Position numbers and translations under genes: made by a program. From positions 310,439 through 374,438 of the forward strand of contig BDIU01000063.1 of assembly GCA_002118135.1 (NCBI GenBank): a stretch of DNA of 64,000 bases, written 5' to 3'. Positions 35,344 to 46,072 of the stretch are shown in pieces. The DNA is from Trebouxia sp. TZW2008 (Eukaryota > Chlorophyta > Trebouxiophyceae > Trebouxiales > Trebouxiaceae). Every line of letters starts with the position of its first letter. Within the stretch, counting starts at the first letter, position 1. Below the pieces are notes generated by a model. It had not been told where the DNA came from. It saw only the letters and a program-made list of their open reading frames with translations, and did no database searches.

Positions 35344-38300
35344 TTACTCACCCTGGCCAAGCTGTAGGTGATGCACAGCATTTGCTATGTCCTCCTTGCT
35401 CATTGCACCCACTGACGCAAAGCCTGAGCCTATGGTCCACAAGACCACCTCAAACACTTGACTGGGGCCAACTGTAGCTTCTGGGCGCATCTGCCTGTGA
35501 GAGATTTCAGCTCCTAGCTGATCTCTTGACTGGGTGGTGGCTGATTGAGATGATGCCAGCAGGTAAGCAGCACAGATCAAGCCAATTGAGGTGAGCAACC
35601 TGTGACAGGTAGCAAAGCCTTTAGCCCAGTATGCTTTTTATGAATACTGCATGGAGGCACATCAGCCATTTGCATTGCCTTCAATCTTGGCTGCAATAGA
35701 TAGCGTAGCCTTTAGCTCAGCATGCTCCCATGCTCTTCAAATAGTGTTGATACTGCATGGAGGCACTCAGCCATTTGCCTTCATGCAGCATCCCTCTAAA
35801 CTTAGATGCAATCGATGGCAGAGCCTTTCACCCAACATGCTATGACACCCCTGACATGACCCTAATGCTGCATGGACGTGCAATGACCATTTACACTGCT
35901 GCGCAACTTGGCTGCACTAGGTTACGACATGCCAGACAAAAGCTTAGATTGGCTCACCCAGAGTCTGTGTCAACTGGCACAGCGCCTTCTTGACAGGCAA
36001 TTGCCCACGTGGCGAGGTCCTGCACTGCTGGCATCATGAGCTGCACCACATCAGCATCAAGCAGCTGACTCAACTGTACCCCTCTGCAGCAGCACCCCTT
36101 GTCAGCACCGTAATCACCTGTAACCACCTGTACAGATGCACCCCTGGTCAGCACCGCAACCACCTGTGATCACCTGTAACTACCCATGACCACCTGTACA
36201 GATGCATGCTGCCACAGGCATAGCATGCATAGATGGTTGAAATGCAACACAAGCATCAGCAAGCTGAGGTGTGGTTTGCCAGGACTGCTGCTGCTACAGT
36301 GACAAGTTGCAGCAAAGCAGATGCATGCAGCCACACAGTATGGACATGCTCAATCTTTGTCCCTGTTTGGATCCTCTGCTTTTACGCTGTTGCACTGTAC
36401 AGTCAGCACATGTGCTTGCATTAGGATGAGCCGCAGGTCGATTGTCGAGACCTACTCTGGAGCTGCTATACCCTGAAGCAGTGCTGCAGCAGCCGCTAGG
36501 TCAGCCTCACTTGAAGCTTGCTGATTGCTGCTGTACTTGGCTTGCAAGATTTGTGTGGCTGTGCTTGCAGCTTGGCATACATGCTGGACCATAACGCTTA
36601 GCACCTGCACAAACAAGCACCTGCTGAGACAGCTGCAGTCAGAGCCACACACATTATATGCTCTTTCCATCCTCCAAAGCTTGAGGGACCAGCCAAATGA
36701 CCTAATGATCATCACGTTATGAGTCATGTTCACTGCTCCCAACAGAAAAGATGGATGAGTTTGAAGAAAGCAAACAATGCAAAGCGCTTTGACAAGGATT
36801 GTGCATCAGCATCAGCAACAGATTGCTTGCTTGGAGGTGGATGGAGTGCTGCCAAGACTTGTCTGTGCCAGTTGCACTCAATACAAGGTCAACAGCATGT
36901 CAGTGCAAGCTTACTTGAGGCTGCAGCAGAGTCTCAAGCCAGCGCTTCTGGGTGCCAGGTTCACTCATGGCAATGTCATCATCAGAGGGCTGAAGACTGA
37001 GCAGCAGGCCTGGCAGCAGGAAGGGCAGGGCTGCTCCTGCAGTGCCCTGGACTAGCCAGGGCAGCAGCGCTTGCACCCTTTTTGCATGAGCATTTGGGAC
37101 CTCTGCCATAAATCTGCAGTATCAATCAAACTGTGTTTGGGCAAAAGGAGGGAATCAAACTATATTTTGGGCAGAAATGGGAGTTTGTTTCAACATATAT
37201 ATAGTGAACGTAGGCAGCAGGAAGGGCAGGGCTGCTAATGCAGCGCCCTGCACCAGAGCAGCAGCGCTTGAACCAATTTTGCGTGAGCAGCTTGGGTCCT
37301 CTGATGTAAATCTACAAGGTTACAAACCCTAAAACCAGAATATCAAGGCGTACTGCTTCATCCTGCCAGCTGACGAGGCATGGCTTCATTATCTTGACAA
37401 CACGCTAAGCACGACACATGCAGCTTCTTGGCATGGGCATTTTGAACCTCTGCCATAAACCTGCAGCATCAATCATATTGTGTGTGTTTGTCAATCTTGG
37501 TAGCAGGAAGGGCAGGGCTGCTGCTGTAGTGCCCTTGATCAGTCAGGGCAGCAGTACTTGCACCCTTTGGCATGGGCGTTTGGCAGTGTGCCAAGAACCT
37601 GCAGCATCAAGATCTGACCATGTTTTTCCAACATTGGCAGCAACAAAGAGCGGGGCTACTGCTGCTGTGCACTGCACCAGCCAGGGCAAAAGTGCTTGCA
37701 CCGGTTTGGTATGGGCATTTGGCACTTTTGCCACAAAATGTGTCTCATTTTGATGGTGTGCCTCTGGATATTGGCCAGGCAAAGGGCAGCTTGGCACACA
37801 ACGCAGCACAGTTTCAGGCAAGGAGCAAAGGCTTGCCTGCCATAGGCTCGAGTGGCAGCCAGCAGCCAGGTGGGATCTTGGCTTGCCTTGGCTGGGTCAG
37901 CACGCAGCAGCTCCAGGAACTGCAGCACTGTCTCAAAGGCCTCAGTCAGGCCCTGCATGGCCCTTTGTGCAACCCTGCATTGGAGGCACTTTGATCAGCT
38001 TTGCTTTTGACATTGTCAGTGCTTAATGCAAGAAGTCATGCGTTGCACTGCCCTCTGTGCAATTCTGCATGACGACATTGTGATGACCTTTCCTGTGACA
38101 TTTTCAATATGCAATGCTAGCAAGCTATGCAGCGCTCTGCTGTTTGTGCACTCCTAGCGGTAGGCTCAGCGATCCACTTGTATGCCCCTTGGTGCCTTGT
38201 ATTGGCAATGTCATACGTGACACATGAGCTATGCAGTACATTCGCTGCTGCATAGCTGACTCACAACTGTTTTGCTGCACAACATTGACGTTGCCTGTGC

Positions 38301-41300
38301 AGCAAGCTTACCTGTCGCTCAAAGCTACTGTATGTTGAGAGCTGCCTGCTTCTGCCATTTCAGAGTTTTCTGCATCACTGGCCAGCGCCTCAAGACAGCC
38401 CTCAAGCAATGACAGCACAGCTGGTAAGACACCAGCTACTCTGTACTGTACAGCTGCATTGCCAATGTGCTGCCTAGCACTACTTGACGGCTCTGTATCA
38501 GTGTCCATTGCTTTGTTTGTGCTGTCATTTGGGTGTTGACTGTCTCCCTGACTCAGCTGAACGTTGTTGTCTTGCATGCTTGAGGAAGAATCAAGTTGTG
38601 TGGTTGTTGGGCTGGCATGGGCTGGTTGCACAGCAGAGGCTGAACTGGCAGAAGTTGTTTTGTCTGGGAGATGATCATCCACACTGCTGCCAGGGTTCTG
38701 ATCTTCTGAATGGTTCTTGATGTTGCTGTCTGACAAGGGGTCAGATGTGCTGCCTTGTAGCAGCGCCAATGCATCATTCAGCAAGACAGAAGTTTCCACC
38801 TTGAGGATCTCAACCAGGATCTGTAAGAAGGACCCTGTTGTTGAAGCCTGCAAGGACCAGCAGCAAAGCTTTCACATGTCTGGCTATAGTTCTCAGCTAG
38901 CCGGGCTAGCAGGCTTCTGGTAAGAAGCAAAAGTATCAGTGCTGGCTGTATAGCTGCCATTTAGCAGGTCACTTGACATAACAGCAGCTGAAGTGCACTG
39001 GCAAGCAATGGTGGTCAGCTGCTACTTGACAAATCTTGTTGAGCTGACACAATGGCTGAATGAGTGCGTGTGGCATGCTGCATGTGCAGCAATAGAGATG
39101 CCAGCAAGGACGTGCACAGAGCCCTGCAGAAGCCAGACTCAACAGCCAGCGAAAGCAGAGAGTCAAACAGACTCACAGCAAAGACTGAGCCTGACAGCCA
39201 CACAGACAGGACTAGCTTCAGCACTGCAGCTACGAGGTGCAAGGCAACATGACAAAACTGCAGCATAGGTGCTGCAGGGAAGGGTAGAGGCTCACAGCAG
39301 AGACTGGGCACAACACCCAGTCAGATTGCACCAGCTCTAACTGCAGCAGCCAGACGCAAAGCAGGACGACAAAGCCAGTGGACAGTGCTGCATGCAGGAA
39401 GACAGCAGGGAAATGCATGCACTCACAGCTGAGACCGGGCCTACGAGCCAGTCAGGCTGAACAATCTCCAGCACTGCAGCAGCCAGACGTAGGGCAGAAT
39501 GGCGCTGCTGCTGCCCAACGCGGCTGCCGAGGATCAGGTACAGTCCGCTTCGCACGTCCCCTGCCCAGCCTCCGTTAGGCTTGGATGCAGCTGCTGTCAA
39601 AGCCAGTGCTGTGTCATTGTTCTGCATGTCATCAAGGGTCTCAGGCAGAGGGCAAGGTTACAGTAGACAATGGCAGCAGCAGCATCAAGCCAAGTTGCAG
39701 GATCGCTGCATTCCACAGAAGTCAATGTTGATTAGAGATATAGCACCTGCTTGCTAAGTGAAGAATCGCATAGACATGCATGGAGGTTATACCTGTGCAT
39801 CAGGCTTGACACCACTAGGGACTTGATGACTGCACTGCAGAATGGATGCAAAGATGACCAAAACTAGCACAAGAGAAAGGGCATCATTGGGGACATTACC
39901 TGTGACAGAGGCAAGGGCAGCAGCAGCAGCAAAGCCTGCAAGGCTTCTAGCTGCTCAGCTGCTGCATCTGTGCTTGAGCTTGCTGCTGCTTTTGACTGCT
40001 TGGCATCAGGGGCATCAGGCTGCTGCTGCTTGCCAACTGCTGGCTGTGGTAATGGGGCATTCAGCAGCTTTGCGAGTACAGGAATCGCTGTGCCAGCTGC
40101 TTCCAAAGTTTCTGCAAGAGCATTGTCAGAAAGTGAAGGCATGCACACATATGCGAGCCAGACAGCAGAAGCTTTGCAAGCCAGTTTGCCCAGATTGCAC
40201 ACAACGCCATCACTGGCAGCAGCTGGCTCAGGACAAAGCACCTCAGCTGGATTGCATCAATCCATGACCTGGCCCACAAGCTGTCATGACATCTTGAGCT
40301 AATGGGGCTGCTTGTTCAAGTAGAGACAAGCGTGGCAGTAAGATGTGATAGTGTTGTGGTATGAGACCTGGCAGCGACTCTGACCTCTCATCATGCTCAA
40401 GCAGGAGGGCTAGCAAGCGGACTGCAGCAGCTTTCCAGGGCTCGTTATGTGCAACTCCGACCTGCATAGCATCAGGTTCGGCCTGCCTGGCTTGGCATCA
40501 GAGACAACGCAATGATCTTCATCAGGCAACACTTGCTCATCCTTGCACTGGCAAAGCATCAGGAAGCACAGATTGTTACAGCAAATGAGGAATGTCCGTG
40601 ACATGCAGGACTCCATGCTTATTGACAAAGGCTGTAGAGATTCAACAGTGGCATGAGTTACCAAGGAGTAGTGAGATGATGACTGGAATGCAGCATGATC
40701 CACAGCACACATTCGTCCCAAGACGCAAGCCCTGCATCTCAGTACGCAAACATATTGAAGCTTTTGTGTTTAGGCGACAGAATCTCAATCTGCTTTTACT
40801 GACATAACCTCCTATGATGATGCCTAACAGCAAAGACCTTTTTATTTCTTTTCTTGTATGTGGCGCAGATTGAACAGGGAGCCCACTGACCTGCAAAGCT
40901 TGAGCAGCAGCCATGATGCCGCCAGACTCTTGCGTAATGACAAGGCCTTCATTGCTGGCAGCAGCAATATGCACCAAGCAGTCCAGAGCATCACCGACAG
41001 CACTGCTGTCAGCTTGCAATGATACTTCAGGTGACTCATCAGCTTGCTGCAGCTGCAGAACAGCACTGATGCCTCTAGCTCTGACAACCTGTAAGCAATC
41101 AGTCACTCATTGACAATCACTGTCTTAGTGACCAAACGAGGGGCCATACGAACAATGCCAAATAGTCATCTCGCATCCATGTGCACAGTGCAGCATGAAG
41201 CATTTGGCAGCTGGCGATTTTGTGCTGCTTGTATGTGGCAATTGCACTGTCCATGCATCACTGTCAAAGGCGCACATGCATCTTGGAATGTTGGAAGCTT

Positions 41301-42076
41301 CAAATGGAATTGGGACAGGCTCAGAATAGCTTTTCAGCCCTACCTGACAACCACATGTACCATCAAGCCCAATTCAATGTTGCAGGGTTTCTAGAGACAT
41401 TGCATGATGAGGCTAGCATATATTGCAAGCCACGCATGTCCCGACAACCATGCGCAAAATACAAACTTGTTCCTCACTGCTCAGCAACAGCAGCAATGCC
41501 AAGCTTCCAGCAGGCTTCAAAATACCTTCAACAGCAGTGGGATTTTTTCTACAGTGGAGCTGTCAGAAGCCAGCTTTGGCACTCTGCAGAATCCTGTCAG
41601 CACAGCAAGCCCAAGCCCAATGGCTGCAGTCACTTTCTGCTGATCATCATCACCCCTGCTTGGGCCCTGCAGCACGCAAAGCTGGTACATACATAACATT
41701 ATACAGTGTACACTTTGATCAACCCGGCTGCAATCGATACCCGCGATGACTTCAGAGGAAGCAAAAGACGAGAAAGGAAATCTGGATTGACGGCGCTATA
41801 GAGGGTGGTGAGGATGCGCTCATCTCCTGCCGGTAAGAGCTTGGTCGCCAGCAGAAGGCCTACAAACCTGTTTACACACGCCACGTTGACATGCGAAACA
41901 CTCACGGACGGAAATCAGGCATCCGTCATGCTGACATTTGCTGCCTGCGACAAATGCCGGGCGCTGACTGCGCACCTGCGTTCATCGCTTGGCCCACGCA
42001 GCAGCTGCATGCAGTGTTCCAAGCCAGCATCATTTGCAGCTGTACTCGCCGCAGTGCCAGGCAATGCAGACGCCAT
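35344..42076 (-). CDS. NCDN: Neurochondrin family protein
   Basis: Cytosolic helical-repeat protein of the neurochondrin family; its cellular role in algae is unknown. Fourteen exons: 42076-41976, 41867-41741, 41666-41526, 41088-40891, 40461-40269, 40111-39900, 39834-39793, 39621-39427, 38847-38312, 37962-37837, 37113-36915, 36604-36472, 36081-35958 and 35599-35344. All phases agree, giving 860 aa. The conserved N-terminus includes MQLLRGPSDERRFVGLLLAT and AVNPDFLSRLLLP; later blocks include AAIGLGLAVLTGFC and QILVEILKVETSVLLNDAL. A Ser/Asp/Gln-rich insert (38750-38450) makes it longer than animal or plant homologues. The intron after 37837 has a GC donor (GGCAG|GCAAG). The real 3' end may lie further left (see 33795-35343). 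Several exons have tandem decayed copies. Confidence 0.88.
35614..35930 (-). repeat. ~100-bp tandem repeat in a neurochondrin intron
   Basis: Three degenerate units begin at about 35614, 35709 and 35821, each starting AGCCTTT and containing CTGCATGGA and CCATTT. Confidence 0.7.
36945..37745 (-). repeat. Neurochondrin exon 11 array, one used and about four decayed copies
   Basis: The used exon is 37113-36915. Related copies lie upstream in the preceding intron at about 37205-37320, 37418-37475 (partial), 37499-37612 and 37620-37745. The last still reads VPNAHTKPVQALLPWLVQ in an open frame, while the others carry frameshifts or stops. The intron spanning this array uses a GC donor at 37836. 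Confidence 0.85.
37940..38160 (-). repeat. Repeated acceptor region of neurochondrin exon 10
   Basis: Three related segments containing GCCCTTTGTGCAACCCTGCA, GCCCTCTGTGCAATTCTGCA or a more degenerate TGTTTGTGCACTCCTAG version lie at about 37957-37980, 38048-38072 and 38137-38158. Confidence 0.5.
39170..39500 (-). repeat. Triplicated 3' end of neurochondrin exon 8
   Basis: The real exon end (LAAAVLEIVQPDWLVGPVSA then the GTGAGT donor at 39426) is echoed downstream at about 39290-39375 (reads SDWVLCPVSA, donor GTGAGC) and 39170-39250 (reads AAVLKLVLSVWLSGSVFA, donor GTGAGT). The donor is preserved in all three. Confidence 0.75.
40808..40860 (+). repeat. Copy 2 of the dispersed element
   Basis: Reads CTCCTATGATGATGCCTAAC then AGCAAAGACC and a pyrimidine tract. 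It is shorter and more diverged than the copies at 16097 and 61841, and lies in a neurochondrin intron, antisense to the gene. Confidence 0.45.
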
Positions 42077-42254
42077 TCAGTTCTTGTCAAGCCGCACAGC
42101 GCGCTTGCATGTTCATGCAGTGCAGTCGAGCTTGACATCAAACTCGGATTTGGAAAAGAAGCTGCTTCATGATCATCGTAGAGGCTGAGTTGCCGGAGGA
42201 GGCATCTGGTTCACGATGCTGCTCACACCGCCTTTTGGTTTTTGAGATTCTTCT
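42077..42254. promoter_or_regulatory. Divergent promoter, neurochondrin / unknown plus-strand gene
   Basis: 178 bp between the two ATGs, in a CpG-enriched stretch. Confidence 0.45.
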
Positions 42255-43841
42255 ATGATTGCAAGTCATACAGAAACCGCTGCCATTGCTGTTTCCATTG
42301 CTGCTACAATGTGCAGAGATGAAGCAGGCGCCTTGGAGTCAACAGGAGAGTTGTCTCAGGATACTTCGGGTATTGTCTATTGCACTCCACTGTGCAGCAG
42401 AACGCGCAGCGTGATGCAATGCTTGCAGCTGCAGTTTGGTAAACTTTGCTCCATTTTTGGCAATCTGTGCTGGACCTTCACATCTGACGCAGGGCACATA
42501 GTGGGCCAGTTATTGCTGCACTAGGACTTTTGCAGCATAAAATGCTTGCTCAAAGCGTCTGTTGCAGTGTGGTGATACCGTTTCTTACTTACTGCTTGTG
42601 TACATCGTGTCTTGCTTGTGGCAGGCCACAATGGTCTTCACATGCAGGAGCACAATGCATGGCAGCAATGGAACAGTGTGATGGCATCTCTGACAATACA
42701 AGCTTCTCCTCAAGCTACAGCCCGCAGACAGCTCAGGATGACCAGGATGACAAGTCCTAGGCCATCAGTAATGCAGGCAGTACCATCCTTAGCACAATCT
42801 CCTGCAACAGCAGCAATAGTGCTAGCAGTTCAGCAGAGACGGTAGAGTCTTTGGCAGAGACAGCTAATCTTGTTGAGGAGTTGTGGCATGGTTATGCCTC
42901 AACAGTGTGAGAGCAATGCTCAGCACAGCGCTCTGGAGTCAGACAACAGCTCAGAATCAGGCACCTCTTTGTCTGCCTCACACCCTGTCATTGATGGGCA
43001 CAACTCCAAGCTTGCAGCAGACATGCAGACATTGGTGAGCACCAGCCTGCACTTACCAGACGGCAGTAATGAACAGCACAGCATGCTGATGCCAGGTGAT
43101 GATTGTACCATGACCAGATCACAGCAAATTTTGTTGATACCTGATGATGGTTGCACCACGCCCAGAGTACAGCAGGGTATCTTGGTCCCTGTGGATGATT
43201 GCACCATGCCCAGATCACGGCAGAGCATGCTGATGCAGGAGGTTGAGGACCCCAAGCCCACTGCCATTGCAGCTCATGCTGCAAACAGGTGAGTGGGATG
43301 CTATAAGCCTCATAGATATTGCAGGATCATGCCTGCCTGTGTGAAGTAACATGGCAGTGCAGCATAGTCAGCAGACAATGTCAGCACTGATGCAAAACTG
43401 ATCACATGGCAAGCATTTATAGATCATGTCTGGTGTTGATGTAAGTCCTTGGCATTGATATCTTTGCTGTGTGTGATTCTCTGGATGTTTCACCTAGGTC
43501 CTGCATTTGAAGCAACTCATCCTGAGCCCTCCTGCATCCTGAGTGGTGTCATGCACAGCACAACTGCCATGAAGCTCGATTAGGCTGAATCGGTCTGTGT
43601 GATGATTGCGCAATTCATGACACCCTGGTGCAAGCGCACCTTCAAGCAGTATCAGCAGCACTGTTTGTATAGATTACAGCAGCAGTGCAGGGCTGTTTCA
43701 AACCAGCAGCTGTTTGGGACTGCTTACCACCCTTGGAACAAGCCATTGACAGCTCAGGAGGCTCCACTACTTGTGCGAGGCAGAAGAGTTCACAGTGTTC
43801 TGAGATTGTCAGAGATTGTCATCTGTTGCCGATACAGCTGA
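42255..43841 (+). CDS. Unrecognised protein with a 16-residue tandem repeat
   Basis: Modelled exons are 42255-42438 (MIASHTETAAIAVSIAATMC...), one from about 42625 (HNGLHMQEHNAWQQWN) to about 42840, and one ending at 43288, with a last exon somewhere up to a TGA near 43841. The first junction keeps the phase and the second is tentative. The third exon is Ser-rich (ESDNSSESGTSLSAS) and holds three 16-aa repeats, SMLMPGDDCTMTRSQQ, ILLIPDDGCTTPRVQQ and GILVPVDDCTMPRSRQ. No family recognised. The gene is divergent from neurochondrin and could be lineage-specific. Confidence 0.45.
43080..43244 (+). repeat. 48-bp coding tandem repeat
   Basis: Units at 43080-43127, 43128-43175 and 43176-43223 plus a partial fourth. 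The frame is kept in every unit, with a D-[DG]-C-T-[MT]-[TP]-R core. Confidence 0.75.
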
Positions 43842-44069
43842 ATGTGATGTCCAGCTGAAGCTTGCAACTTCAACATAAGGATGTCATAACAGCAGCAGTT
43901 GCGCACTGCTGCAAGCCTATCCTCAGCTCACAGACCTGTGCTCAACACAACGGAGAAATTTTGATTCTCACTCTTTGTTGCAAAGTTTGCACACCTTTTA
44001 TTCAGCACATGACACATGACATTGATGTTGTATAAGAGCATTCAAATGTCATCACAGCAAGATGTTATG

Positions 44070-44670
44070 TTACACAAATTCATTGACACGATTTGAACAT
44101 TCACGACCGGTAGCTGTAGATACAGCCTTTGTGATCGCCCTCTGGACTTCGATCCTGCTGCTACGTGCTTCCTGCCTGAAGAACAGGAGCTGAGCGCAAT
44201 ACAATCAGACAGTTTAAGATATAACAGCAGGTTCAGCAAAGACTGACGCTTCGCCAAGATCTTCACGTGAACACTGCAAAGAGAAATGTTGTTGCATGTG
44301 AGTTGGCCAGGTAATGCCTACAAGTGCTGTGTTGGCCATCCTCAATCAGCAACGGTTCATGCACATGCTCTTGTTCGTTTTGGCCCAATTCTGATGTGCA
44401 GACCATCTTCCCCGGGCCCGGATGCCAACTGCGCATCACTGACAGCACTGATCGAACCATCATCGGGATTTTATAGCGATTCTTTTTGACCGCCTCATCG
44501 GTGTCGGCTTCGCCGTGACGCCAGTCATTTTCATTTGCGTGTGCGTGCTCGGGGATCGTAAACCATCGTGACCGTGCGTGTGCTGCGCACTTACATCCCT
44601 GGGCACCTTGTGCTTTGCGGCTGACTCTGGCTTGGGAGTCTCCACGACTGTAGACTGCGCGACCGGCCAT
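44070..44670 (-). CDS. Unresolved small gene opposite V-ATPase subunit F
   Basis: Coding-like fragments on the minus strand: an opening frame from ATG 44670 (MAGRAVYSRGDSQARVSRKA), an acidic stretch DDGSISAVSDAQLASGPGED near 44420-44460, and a likely last exon after an acceptor near 44180 (EARSSRIEVQRAITKAV...) ending at TAA 44070. I could not link them in one phase, and the function is unknown. If the 44670 start is right, it overlaps the V-ATPase F start codon in a CCATGG palindrome. Confidence 0.35.
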
Positions 44671-45379
44671 GGCCGCACAAGCTGGGGGTGAAGATAGAGG
44701 GTCTCTTTTGGCTGTGATTGGTGACGAGGTCGGGCTTGATTGACATCATCCTCTTCGACTCATGCTGTTACTGTACGCACAACGCAAAACAAATATGTGG
44801 CCGTGTTGATTTACAGGACACAGTCACAGGGTTTCTCTTGGCTGGAGTTGGCAATGTTGACTTGAGGCGCAAATCCAACTTTCTGGTTGTTACTGAAAGT
44901 AAGCATGAAGCTTTGCCCCTTCTTATTGTGGTTGTTGCTTGCATTTGTAACAACGGGCGGCTCTGCAGAAACGTCTGTGAAAACAATAGAGGACGCTTTC
45001 AAGGAGTTCACCAACAGAGAGGACATTGCGATCATCATGATCAATCAATATGTGAGGAATGCAGACTTGCTTATGCATGGCCAGTATATTGCAGCAAATG
45101 GCAAGTATAAGTACAGCGTCGTACTCAGATCACCGTTGAATGCCCATGCAGATTGCGAACATGATCAGGCATCTTCTGAAAAACTATCTCAAGGTGAGGC
45201 TCTTGAACGGTGTTCAAATGTGCTACTTTGCCATAAAATTCCTGTGAGCATATCATCAGGCAACTTCATGTCTGCAGCCCATTCCTGCGGTCTTGGAAGT
45301 GCCCAGCAAAGATAATCCATATGACCCAAATCAAGACTCTATCTTGTCCAGAGTACAGCACATGCTGGGAGCTCAATAG
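44669..45379 (+). CDS. VMA7: V-type H+-ATPase subunit F
   Basis: Central-stalk subunit of the V1 sector that couples ATP hydrolysis to proton pumping in vacuole and endomembranes. Exons 44669-44728, 44817-44898, 44969-45051, 45152-45193 and 45278-45379 close to 122 aa. Family blocks are DTVTGFLLAGVGNVDLRRKS, KTIEDAFKEFTNREDIAIIM, IANMIRHLL, and PAVLEVPSKDNPYDPNQDSI with LSRVQHML at the C-terminus. Length is typical. A TGTAA signal lies 14 bp after the stop (45393-45397). Confidence 0.97.
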
Positions 45380-45392
45380 GCATTTGCAGACA

Positions 45393-45397
45393 TGTAA
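45393..45397 (+). terminator. TGTAA poly(A) signal of V-ATPase F
   Basis: TGTAA, the usual green-algal poly(A) signal, 14 bp after the stop codon. Confidence 0.5.
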
Positions 45398-46072
45398 AGG
45401 TCAGGGACTCAAGGGTGCCATGATTGGCAGCTGACAGCCATCATCATGCAGCAAGTGAAAAACGCCACGTAGGCGCTGGACATGAGGCATCTGTTTACAG
45501 TCTTTGTCCAACCACACACACGCCATCTTATTATCAGGATTGTGGCAGTTTGTTGATTGGTCTCAAAGCCAGCCCCCCATTCAATCTCCTGACTGTGTCA
45601 CTCTCTACTGCACATCATAATCGGAATGACAAGAGAGACCATGCAAGCGCACGTCAAGACCAGGATCAAGGTGGTCATCATCTCTGTTGTTCATATGTCA
45701 AATTTCAGTGAGCATCTGCACTTGCTAAAATTCTGCTGTGACTGCCCTGGTCACTCTGCCCAGGTCAATTGACGATCTCCATAGTGACGCTCGCTCTGAC
45801 ATGCGAAGTGGTGTTGTTATTACCATTGAATGCCAGCTAATGGGCTTGTCAGGCTGACTAGAGTTTGTATTCCGTTTCGGAAGGATAATGGTCTGCCTAT
45901 TGCAATCATCTCTGCCAGTTTGGCTTCGCAGCTGATCTTAGCACATTATGTGCAGAGGGACAAGTGAGCAACTCAAATTAGTCATGCAGAACATTTGCTC
46001 AATGCATCAAATCTGTGCGGCAGTTTCTGCAAGCACCGGCGCGATTGCCAGTCTGCTATCAAGGACGGCAGC
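45398..46072 (+). other. Coding-like fragments between VMA7 and USP
   Basis: Several short plus-strand stretches look like protein: MTRETMQAHVKTRIKVVIIS from about 45628, SIDDLHSDARSDMRSGVVIT near 45770-45830, and PFRKDNGLPIAIISASLASQ followed by LILAHYVQRDK and a stop near 45966. They could be a small unrecognised gene or 5' exons of USP. No joined model was reached. Confidence 0.3.
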
